DNA of 64,000 bases from Verrucomicrobiales bacterium (GTDB taxonomy: Bacteria; Verrucomicrobiota; Verrucomicrobiia; Limisphaerales; UBA9464): the NCBI GenBank assembly GCA_027488845.1, contig JAIYBC010000028.1:62001-126000 (forward strand), in the 5' to 3' direction. The notes beneath the pieces were generated by a model. It saw nothing but the letters and a program-made list of their open reading frames with translations. It was not told the DNA's origin and ran no database searches. Position numbers and translations under genes: made by a program. Below, piece by piece: positions 27,884 to 34,783 of the stretch (position 1 is the first letter of the stretch; the number at the start of each line of letters is the position of its first letter).

Positions 27884-28242
27884 GTGGAATCGGAGACACC
27901 TTCCGGCCGGGACCTGCGGATTCCGGCCGGGTTCCTGGGGGTCGCGGTCGGGGGACCGCGGCCTCCTTTCCATTTTTGCGGTCGCACGGGATTCCAACGC
28001 CGGAACCGCCGTACGGGTTCGGTTGCTTGACAGCCGCCACGGTTCCCGGGACAACCGCGGCGCAATGAAGCACGGCACGATGGCTGCAATCGTCGAGGCT
28101 CCCGCCGCACAGGCCGGGGCCGCCGCTGCTACTTCCCGTCTGCGCCGCCTCTAACGACCCAAGAAAAGGCGAACGCAGACGGTGCCCGGGAAATTCACTT
28201 CCCGCGCCGCCGGCCGTTCGCGTACTTCCAACCGGCACCTCC
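27884..28242. other. Intergenic region with a terminator and one short possible ORF
   Basis: The 359 bases between the CotH and aminotransferase genes hold a hairpin with a T run near the start. A TTGACA hexamer lies at 28027, and a 29-codon ATG reading frame at 28065-28154 (MKHGTMAAIVEAPAAQ start) could be a leader peptide or chance. A small inverted repeat (cgggaa/ttcccg) precedes the aminotransferase start. I see nothing else. Confidence 0.4.
27940..27977 (+). terminator. Probable terminator after the CotH gene
   Basis: A 10-base-pair stem with one G-U pair (ggtcgcggtc / gaccgcggcc) and a GGGG loop is followed, after a short C/T stretch, by cattttt. It lies about 55 bases after the stop. 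Confidence 0.55.
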
Positions 28243-29421
28243 ATGTCCTCCTCCTCGCGCAACTTCATCGCGGACCACGTCACCGGGATCCCCCGCTCGG
28301 GGATCCGCGACTTCTTCGAGCTGGTCCAGACCACCACCGGGGTGATTTCCCTGGGTGTGGGCGAACCCGACTTCGCCACGCCGTGGCACATCCGCGAGGC
28401 CGCCATCTACGCCTTGGAGCGCGGTCGCACCCAGTACACCTCCAACCTCGGCCTCCTGAAGCTCCGCGAGTGCATCTGCAGGTACGTGGACGAGAAGTTC
28501 GGGGTGCGCTACGACCCGAAGACCCAGGTGCTCGTCGCGGTCGGCGTCAGCGAGGCCCTCGATCTCGCGCTGCGTGCCACGCTGAATCCCGGCGACGAGG
28601 TCATCTACCACGAGCCGTGCTACGTCAGCTACTCCCCGAGCGTGCTGCTGGCCCACGCCAAGCCCGTGCCGGTGGTGTGCCGTGCGGAGGACGGCTTCGC
28701 GGTGACCGCCAAGGCCATCGAGGCGGTCGTGACCCCGCGGTCCAAGGTCCTGCTGCTCTCCTTCCCGACCAACCCGACCGGCGGCACCATGACCCGTCAG
28801 CAACTGCTCGAGATCGCCGCGGTCGCGATCAAGCACGACCTCCTCGTGCTCACCGACGAGATCTACTCCGAGCTGACCTTCGAAGGGGAACACGTCTCCA
28901 TCGCCTCCCTGCCCGGCATGGCGGAACGGACCATCTTCCTCCACGGCTTCTCCAAGGCCTATGCGATGACCGGCTTCCGCATCGGCTATGCCTGCGGCCC
29001 CGCCCACCTCGTCGACGCCATGATGAAGGTCCACCAATACGCGATCATGTGCGCGAGCATCATCGCCCAGGAGGCCGCCATCGAGGCGTTGACCAACGGG
29101 GAATCGGCCACTGCGGAGATGCGCGAGCAGTACAAGATGCGCCGGAACTTCATCGTGAAGTCGCTGAACGACATGGGGCTTTCCTGCCACCTGCCGCGCG
29201 GGTCGTTCTATGCCTTTCCCAACATCACCTCGACCGGGCTGTCCTCGAAGGATTTCGCGATCCGCCTGCTGAACGAGGAGAAGGTCGCCTGCGTCCCGGG
29301 CGGCGCCTTCGGTCCCAGCGGCGAAGGCTTCCTCCGTTGCTGCTTCGCCACCGCCTTCGACCAGATCCAGGTCGCCATGGACCGCACCGCGAAGTTCGTC
29401 GATCGCTGCAAGAAGGGTTGA
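28243..29421 (+). CDS. Class I/II pyridoxal-phosphate aminotransferase
   Basis: The 392-residue cytoplasmic enzyme belongs to fold-type I aminotransferases (subgroup I, AspC/PatA-like). It shows GVISLGVGEPDFATPWHIREAA, GRTQYTSNLGLLKLRE, GVSEALDLALRATLNPGDEV, LLSFPTNPTGGTMTR and VLTDEIYSELTFEGEH. The PLP-binding lysine sits in FLHGFSKAYAMTGFRIGYA, and the carboxylate-binding Arg in EGFLRCCFATAFDQI. The amino-donor specificity cannot be read safely; aspartate, N-acetyl-diaminopimelate or aromatic substrates are possible. It is a single gene with its own terminator. Confidence 0.92.
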   Translation: MSSSSRNFIADHVTGIPRSGIRDFFELVQTTTGVISLGVGEPDFATPWHIREAAIYALERGRTQYTSNLGLLKLRECICRYVDEKFGVRYDPKTQVLVAVGVSEALDLALRATLNPGDEVIYHEPCYVSYSPSVLLAHAKPVPVVCRAEDGFAVTAKAIEAVVTPRSKVLLLSFPTNPTGGTMTRQQLLEIAAVAIKHDLLVLTDEIYSELTFEGEHVSIASLPGMAERTIFLHGFSKAYAMTGFRIGYACGPAHLVDAMMKVHQYAIMCASIIAQEAAIEALTNGESATAEMREQYKMRRNFIVKSLNDMGLSCHLPRGSFYAFPNITSTGLSSKDFAIRLLNEEKVACVPGGAFGPSGEGFLRCCFATAFDQIQVAMDRTAKFVDRCKKG

Positions 29422-29451
29422 CCCTCCGCAGGCGGCGCCCTTCCTCCGAAG

Positions 29452-29492
29452 ACCCCGGTTCGAACCCGTTCGAGCCGGGGTTTTTGATTTTT
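29452..29492 (+). terminator. Rho-independent terminator after the aminotransferase gene
   Basis: A 13-base-pair stem (accccggttcgaa / ttcgagccggggt, one wobble pair) with a cccg loop is followed by tttttgattttt. It is one of the clearest terminators in the window. Confidence 0.9.
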
Positions 29493-29504
29493 CAGCCCCA
29501 ATTG

Positions 29505-29542
29505 GGACAGCCCTTGGACAGCCCTGTCCCACGGCAGGGACA
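29505..29542. promoter_or_regulatory. Operator-like direct and inverted repeats upstream of hsp20
   Basis: Two GGACAGCCCT words begin 11 bases apart and are followed by TGTCCC-acggca-GGGACA. An 11-base phase is about one helical turn and suits tandem binding of a dimeric regulator. The site lies about 180 bases before the Hsp20 start and just after the upstream terminator. The cognate regulator is unknown. Confidence 0.4.
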
Positions 29543-29723
29543 CTTCGTACCCGGAAGTCACAACCCCAGCGGAATCCCAGAGCCGCCACCCATCACGATA
29601 TCGTTAACACTCTCTCCCTCACCTTCGTGGAGGTTCTGGCATTCCAGCAGCAATAGGGGTCCCACAGACCCGGAAAGGGTCGCTGACAGAAGATCAACAA
29701 CGACCAATCAACGTACCAATCCC

Positions 29724-30161
29724 ATGAAGCTCATCACCCATCCCCGTTCCGCGTTCGGCTATGTCTCCCCGCTGGCGTCCCTCTTGGACCGCGAGTTCGA
29801 GCGCTACTTCGAGGCCGCCCCGGCGGTTGCGGCCTTCCGACCTGCCTTGGATGTCCGCGAGGACGCCAACGCGGTGACCGTCCAGGTCGATCTTCCGGGC
29901 GTTTCCCGGGAGCAGGTGCAGGTCACCTTCCATGACGACGTGCTGGTGATCGCCGGCGAACGGAAGTCCGAGGAGGCCCGTCAGGAGGACACCTGGAACT
30001 ACCGTGAGCGGAGCCACGGGCGTTTCGAGCGGCGACTGACGGTGAACACCCCGGTCAATCGCGATCAGATCCGAGCCAGCCACAAGGACGGCATCCTGAC
30101 GATCACGCTGCCGAAGACCGCCGAGGCGAAGCCACGCCAGATCGAGATCGCCTCCAACTGA
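29724..30161 (+). CDS. Hsp20/alpha-crystallin family small heat-shock protein
   Basis: The 145-residue protein starts at ATG 29724; the 659-residue track ORF runs in from an unrelated frame. The alpha-crystallin domain covers residues about 40-138: FRPALDVREDANAVTVQVDLPGVSREQVQVTFHDDVLVIAGERK, then GRFERRLTVNTPVNRDQIRASHKDGILTITLPK. The last part includes the conserved A/GxLxxxxPK motif as DGILTITLPK. The N-terminal FGYVSPLASLLDREFERYF matches bacterial class A sHsps. It should hold unfolding proteins during stress as an ATP-independent chaperone. It is a single gene flanked by terminators. Confidence 0.93.
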   Translation: MKLITHPRSAFGYVSPLASLLDREFERYFEAAPAVAAFRPALDVREDANAVTVQVDLPGVSREQVQVTFHDDVLVIAGERKSEEARQEDTWNYRERSHGRFERRLTVNTPVNRDQIRASHKDGILTITLPKTAEAKPRQIEIASN

Positions 30162-30183
30162 TCCGGTCCGAAGTTGCTGTACG

Positions 30184-30226
30184 ACCCGGTTCCTGTCTTG
30201 AAGACGGGGACCGGGTTTCTTCCTTT
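30184..30226 (+). terminator. Terminator after hsp20
   Basis: A 15-base-pair stem with two wobble pairs (acccggttcctgtct / agacggggaccgggt) and a three-base loop is followed by a T-rich run (ttcttccttt). It lies 22 bases after the stop. Confidence 0.8.
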
Positions 30227-30294
30227 CGGGCAGCCGGGATGTTCCACGCCGTGGTTGTATCCTCGCATGGGCCTCGGCGGTCTCCTCGGCCACG

Positions 30295-32649
30295 GTGACC
30301 GATTCCTTCCTCCCCGCATCCGGATCCAGTTGGACAAGAAAGGCGTTTCTCCGCCATCGGACGCTTCTTCTGGGGACGTTGCTCGCCGCGGCACTGATCG
30401 CGGGCATCGGCGGGTGGAGCCTGGGAGCGGTGCGACGGACGCTGGAGGACGGTCTGCGCAGCGAACTCGAAACCGACCTCAAGGCGAACGTCACCGCCTT
30501 GGAACTCTGGATCCAGGGGCAACTGCGCACGGCGAAGCTGCTGGCCAGCGACCCGACCGTCCGCGAACCCGCGAGCGCCGCGCTCCAGCAGTCGCGGACG
30601 TTGGCCCAGCCATCCGCTCCGGGACCCGGACCCGGTGGCGGGACCAATTCGCCGTTCGGCCGGTTTTCCTTCGGACTCGAGGACCGCATCCAACTCGCCG
30701 GCTACGTCTCCGCGGTTCTCGTGGGCACCAACAACCGGGTGGTGGCCAGCACGGGCCGGATGCGGATCCGTCCCGGCACCACGGTTCCCTCGGACCATTC
30801 CGAACTCTACCAGCGCGTGCTCGCGACGGGCGAACCGGCGTTGATCACGCCCTTCAAGCCCATCCGCCCCGCGGGACGCCCTGGACCGGGGGTGTCCGGG
30901 GGACGCGACGGAGGCCTGGGTTGGATGGGACGTGGGGGACCCGGCGGAACCAACGGTCCACCGCCAGGCCCGCCAGGCCCGCCAGGCCCGCCGGGCTTCG
31001 CCGGCGCGGGTGGAACGCGCCCGCGGATCGCTTCGCCTTCCACGAACGCGCCGCGTGGCGAACTGCAGGTGATGCAGGTACTGGCGCCGATCCGGGACGA
31101 CGCGGGACGGATCCAAGGCGTGCTGGCCTTGGTGCTGCGCCCCGAGGCGGAGTTCACACGGGTCCTTTCGGTGGCCCGCACCGGGAAAAGCGGGGAGACC
31201 TTCGCCTTCGATCCCGAAGGACGTCTGCTTTCCCAGAGCCGCTTCGAGGAACCGCTGCGTCAACTCGGCCTGCTCACCAACTCCCCGGGGGTCACGTCTG
31301 CGCTGAACCTCGTCCTCCGCGATCCCGGGCTCGACCTGACCCGCGGAGGAAAGGCGTCGATCGACGAAGCGGACCGGGTCTTGATGACGCTGGTGTCCCA
31401 CGCGATCAACGAGCCGACCGGCGTCAGCGTGGAGCCGACCCGCGACTACCGCGGGGTGCCCGTGGTCGGCGCGTGGCAATGGGTGGAGGAACACCATTTC
31501 GGCGTGGTCACGAAGATCGATGCCGACGAGGCCTTCCGGTCCCTCAGGGTCCTCCGTTGGATCTTCCGGATCCTGCTGCTGTTCGTGGTGCTGGGCGCGG
31601 TGGTCGGGCTCGTGGCCTCGCACGCCGGGTCGGTCTGGCGCCGGCGCTTCGACGAGGCCCAGTTGCGCGCACGCCAACTCGGACAATACACCCTCCTGGA
31701 GCGGATCGGCGAAGGGGCGATGGGTGTCGTGTACCGCGGACGTCACGCGCTGCTGCGCCGCGACACCGCCGTGAAGCTGCTGCTGCCCGACCGCGCCGAC
31801 GAAGGGCTGATCCGGCAGTTCGAGCACGAGGTCCAGCTGACCTGCCGGCTCACCCATCCGAACACCATCCAGGTGTACGACTACGGCCACACCGCGGACG
31901 GCATCTTCTACTACGCGATGGAACTCCTGGAGGGGATGACCTGGGAGGAACTGGTCGACCGTCATGGTCCCGTGCCGCAGGAACGGCTCATCCACCTGCT
32001 CCGGCAGGCGGCCGGCTCGCTCCAGGAAGCCCATGCCGCGGGCCTGATCCACCGGGACATCAAGCCGGGCAACCTGTTCCTCTGCGAACGGGGTGGCATC
32101 CCCGACACGGTGAAGGTGCTCGACTTCGGACTGGTCCGGGAGGTGTCCGCGGGTGCGGGGCCGGACTCGATTCCAGCCCAGGCCGCCCGGTTCCTCGGCA
32201 CGCCGTTGTACATGGCGCCGGAGACGATCCGGACCCCGGGTCACGGCGACGTGTGCACCGACATCTATGCGCTGGGCGCGGTGGCCTACCACCTGGCCAC
32301 CGGCCAGCCGGTGTTCGTCGCCGACAGCGTGGAGGCCACCTGGGATCTGCACCTGACGGCGGAGCCGGTGGCCCTTTGCCGGAAGGTTCCCGGAGCCCTC
32401 GGCCCGGAATTGGAAGGCCTGATCCTGGATTGCCTCGCCAAGGAACCGGCCGGTCGCCCGGGGTCGATGGAGGCCTTCCTGGCTCGCCTGGACGCCTGCC
32501 CTGTGGAGAAGCCCTGGACCCCGGAACGCCAGCGAACCTGGTGGCGACAATACGGGGCCCGAAGCGGAGTCCTCCGCGGAAGCCTGGCGGGGAAGCCGAA
32601 CGCCGCACCGCAAGCTGCCACCATCCGGATCGCGTTGGAGGAACGGTGA
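30295..32649 (+). CDS. Membrane Ser/Thr protein kinase with extracellular sensor and collagen-like insert
   Basis: The 784-residue receptor-type kinase has membrane helices at about 22-44 and 421-443. The extracellular domain between them resembles a Cache sensor (LRSELETDLKANVTALELWIQG near the membrane) and contains a Gly/Pro-rich insert at about 195-240 with GPPPGPPGPPGPPGFAG, a short collagen-like run. The cytoplasmic kinase starts near 465 and has the full set: IGEGAMGVVY, AVKLLL (Lys494), HRDIKPGN (586-593), DFG (610-612), and GTPLYMAPE. It is therefore probably active. Orientation is inverted compared with PknB, since the sensor is N-terminal. GTG 30295 is the start chosen because the first helix follows directly. 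Confidence 0.92.
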   Translation: MTDSFLPASGSSWTRKAFLRHRTLLLGTLLAAALIAGIGGWSLGAVRRTLEDGLRSELETDLKANVTALELWIQGQLRTAKLLASDPTVREPASAALQQSRTLAQPSAPGPGPGGGTNSPFGRFSFGLEDRIQLAGYVSAVLVGTNNRVVASTGRMRIRPGTTVPSDHSELYQRVLATGEPALITPFKPIRPAGRPGPGVSGGRDGGLGWMGRGGPGGTNGPPPGPPGPPGPPGFAGAGGTRPRIASPSTNAPRGELQVMQVLAPIRDDAGRIQGVLALVLRPEAEFTRVLSVARTGKSGETFAFDPEGRLLSQSRFEEPLRQLGLLTNSPGVTSALNLVLRDPGLDLTRGGKASIDEADRVLMTLVSHAINEPTGVSVEPTRDYRGVPVVGAWQWVEEHHFGVVTKIDADEAFRSLRVLRWIFRILLLFVVLGAVVGLVASHAGSVWRRRFDEAQLRARQLGQYTLLERIGEGAMGVVYRGRHALLRRDTAVKLLLPDRADEGLIRQFEHEVQLTCRLTHPNTIQVYDYGHTADGIFYYAMELLEGMTWEELVDRHGPVPQERLIHLLRQAAGSLQEAHAAGLIHRDIKPGNLFLCERGGIPDTVKVLDFGLVREVSAGAGPDSIPAQAARFLGTPLYMAPETIRTPGHGDVCTDIYALGAVAYHLATGQPVFVADSVEATWDLHLTAEPVALCRKVPGALGPELEGLILDCLAKEPAGRPGSMEAFLARLDACPVEKPWTPERQRTWWRQYGARSGVLRGSLAGKPNAAPQAATIRIALEER

Positions 32650-32723
32650 TGTCCTGGAACACACCGCATCCTCCGGCGGCTTTCCTTTTTCCACCGGGCT
32701 CCGTTCAGGGATAGGCTTTGCCC

Positions 32724-33839
32724 ATGATCCGGTTCGGCTCGTTGGAGCTGAAGTCCAACCTCTTCCTGTCGCCGCTCGCCGGCTACACCAACCTGCCCTT
32801 CCGCATCGTCGTGCGGGAGGTCGGCGGCATCGACCTCGCCACCACGGACCTGGTCAACGCCCGCTCCCTGATCGAGCGGAATCCCAAGGCCTTCAAGCTG
32901 GTCGAGACCAACGGCCAGGACCGTCCGCTCGCGGTCCAGCTCTTCGGCGCCGTGCCCGAGGAGATGCGCGACGCCGCCGTGATGCTCCAGGAGTCCGGCG
33001 TGTCGGCCATCGACATCAACATGGGCTGCCCGGTCCGGAAGGTCTGCAAGGTCGGCGGCGGCTCGGCGATGATGACCGACCACGCCCGCACCCAGCATCT
33101 CGTCCGCACCATGGTCGGCGCCCTCCGGATCCCGGTGACGGCGAAGATGCGCCTCGGCTGGGATGACGAGAACATCACCGCGCCGGATCTCGTGCGCGCG
33201 CTGGAGGACGCCGGCATCGCCGGGATCTTCATCCATGGCCGAACCCGTGAACAGGGCTTCACCGGGACCGTGAACCTCGCCGGCATCCGCTCCGTGGTGC
33301 AGGCCGCGCGTCGGATCCCGGTCATCGGCAACGGCGATGTCACCACGCCCGATGCGGCGAAGCGGATGTTCGACGACACCGGCTGCCATGGCGTGAGCGT
33401 GGGTCGCGGGGCGTTCTACGATCCCTGGATCTTCGTCCGCACACGCCGCTATCTCGACACGGGGATCCTCCCGCCCGAACCGTCCTTCGAGGATCGGTTG
33501 GCGGTGATGGGCCGGCACCTCGACCTGATGGTGGAGGTGTTCGGGGAGAAGCACGGCTGCGTGATGTTCCGGAAGGTCGGGCCCTGGTATGCGAAGCGAT
33601 TCGGCCCGGCGAACGAGTTCAGCAAGCGGATCGTCCGTCTGGAGACGCGGGAACAGTACCACGAGATCGTGGGGAACTACCGCGTCTGGCGCCGCCAGTT
33701 CTGCGACGAACACGGCGAACTCACACCGCGTTACCGGATGGCTCCGATGGTCGCCAGCTTCATGCGCGACCCGGACGAACCGGCCAGCCTCCGTCGCGAG
33801 GCGATCCCGGTGCCCAAGGGGCCGGTCGAAGTGTGGTGA
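32724..33839 (+). CDS. dusB: tRNA-dihydrouridine synthase (DusB type)
   Basis: The 371-residue FMN enzyme reduces uridine in the tRNA D-loop. It shows the opening FLSPLAGYTNLPFRIVVREVG, the substrate segment VQLFGAVPEEMRDAA, INMGCPVRKVCKVGGGSAMM with the catalytic Cys in the GCPVRKVCKVGGGS motif, KMRLGWDDENI, FIHGRTREQGFTG and VIGNGDVTTPDAA for FMN binding. ATG 32724 is preferred over the track TTG two codons upstream. The C-terminal RNA-binding helical part extends to residue 371, a little longer than usual. It follows the kinase after 74 bases. Confidence 0.93.
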   Translation: MIRFGSLELKSNLFLSPLAGYTNLPFRIVVREVGGIDLATTDLVNARSLIERNPKAFKLVETNGQDRPLAVQLFGAVPEEMRDAAVMLQESGVSAIDINMGCPVRKVCKVGGGSAMMTDHARTQHLVRTMVGALRIPVTAKMRLGWDDENITAPDLVRALEDAGIAGIFIHGRTREQGFTGTVNLAGIRSVVQAARRIPVIGNGDVTTPDAAKRMFDDTGCHGVSVGRGAFYDPWIFVRTRRYLDTGILPPEPSFEDRLAVMGRHLDLMVEVFGEKHGCVMFRKVGPWYAKRFGPANEFSKRIVRLETREQYHEIVGNYRVWRRQFCDEHGELTPRYRMAPMVASFMRDPDEPASLRREAIPVPKGPVEVW

Positions 33840-33849
33840 CGCCGGCGGA

Positions 33850-33992
33850 GGCCTCACGCAAAACCGCCAAGACGCCAAGGAAGAGGGGGATGCCTCGGGT
33901 AGCCCGAAAGGGGACTGATCCCCGAACCGTGGCCGGAATCGTCCGGCCCGGATCCCCTGCTCCTTCGCGTCTTGGCGGTTTTGCGTGAGGCC
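33850..33992. repeat. Inverted-repeat intergenic element
   Basis: A 32-base left arm (33850-33881, starting ggcctcacgcaaaaccgcca) is matched by the right arm (33961-33992, ending tggcggttttgcgtgaggcc) with one mismatch. The arms enclose 79 bases without an ORF. The element fills nearly the whole gap between two convergent genes. No target-site duplication is obvious. Degenerate relatives occur elsewhere in the window, so it may be a REP- or MITE-like dispersed element. Confidence 0.85.
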
Positions 33993-34007
33993 GGTCTTCG
34001 CCCCGGC

Positions 34008-34781
34008 TCACTCGCGCTTCCGGGCCACCACCCAGGCGTTGAACAGGCCGTACTTCAGCGGCGTGAGGTTCAACGCGAAGTCGACCACCGCGGGGACCGT
34101 CCGGTCGGTGCAGGCCACTTCCAGCAGTTCACAGCCGTTCCGCTCCAGGAAGAAGCCGAGGTCGAGGGCGTTGGTGCAGACGATGGCGTCGTCGTCCGGC
34201 GTGAACGGCTCCTTGATGATCGGGGTCATCCGTTCGAAACGGACGGCGGACGGCGTCTCCCGCATGCGGCGGCGACGCCCGAGCAGCGCCTGGAGGTTCC
34301 GCCACTTGTTGCCGAGGCCACGCATCCGCGGGTGGTAGTCCCGCCATCCGAGGAAACGGAGGAAGTTCGGACTGCTCAGCACGACCCGTCCGCCCGGAGC
34401 GCAGACCCGCACGGCCTCGCGGACGAAGTCCTCGGGGTCCTGGACGTGCTCGACGACGTTGAGGGCGCCGACGCGTTCGAAGTGGTTGTCCGGATAGGGA
34501 AGCCGGCCGCCGTCGTAGAGAAGGCAGCGGTCGGTGAACGCACGGGTGCGCTCGATGTTGGGGGCCGAGACGTCGACACCATGCGCCTCGAAGCCCTCGC
34601 GGGTGAGCGTGGCGACGACCTGCCCGACGCCGCATCCGATGTCGAGCAGGCGCGCCCCGGCTCGGGACGGTCGGAGCGCACCGGTGAACTTCGCATAGAA
34701 GGCGGCGTCCCAGTTGGCGAGGATGTCCGCGTACGAGACGTCGTCGCGGACGTGGTCGAGATGGCTGGGTTGCGTGGACAT
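34008..34781 (-). CDS. Class I SAM-dependent methyltransferase
   Basis: The 257-residue protein has the SAM-binding motif LLDIGCGVGQVVATLTREGFEAHGVDVS. Motif II-like sequences are FERVGALNVVEHVQDPEDFVREAVRVCAPGGRVVLSSPN. This is the Methyltransf_11/23 pattern used for small molecules, sugars or lipids. The ATG start two bases after the membrane-protein stop makes it the last gene of a six-gene operon for surface glycan biosynthesis. The substrate is unknown. The track ORF that runs to 36233 fuses it with out-of-frame shadow. Confidence 0.87.
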   Translation of the reverse strand: MSTQPSHLDHVRDDVSYADILANWDAAFYAKFTGALRPSRAGARLLDIGCGVGQVVATLTREGFEAHGVDVSAPNIERTRAFTDRCLLYDGGRLPYPDNHFERVGALNVVEHVQDPEDFVREAVRVCAPGGRVVLSSPNFLRFLGWRDYHPRMRGLGNKWRNLQALLGRRRRMRETPSAVRFERMTPIIKEPFTPDDDAIVCTNALDLGFFLERNGCELLEVACTDRTVPAVVDFALNLTPLKYGLFNAWVVARKRE

Positions 34782-34783
34782 GC

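Larger units (their letters stand above)
29422..29723. other. Intergenic region upstream of hsp20 with terminator and operator-like repeats
   Basis: The first part holds the aminotransferase terminator. Next comes a direct repeat of GGACAGCCCT (29505 and 29516, 11 bases apart) that runs into an inverted repeat TGTCCC/GGGACA (29525-29542). The remaining 180 bases form an A/C-rich leader with no ORF or recognisable RNA. The CIRCE operator of HrcA is not present. Confidence 0.5.

Noticed and set aside
29452-29481. GGTTCGAACCC similar to a tRNA T-loop
   Set aside because: It is part of a perfect terminator hairpin with a T run, and no acceptor stem or anticodon arm fits around it.
29580-29640. 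TTAACACTC resembling half of a CIRCE operator upstream of hsp20
   Set aside because: The second half (GAGTGCTAA at 9 bases) is missing.
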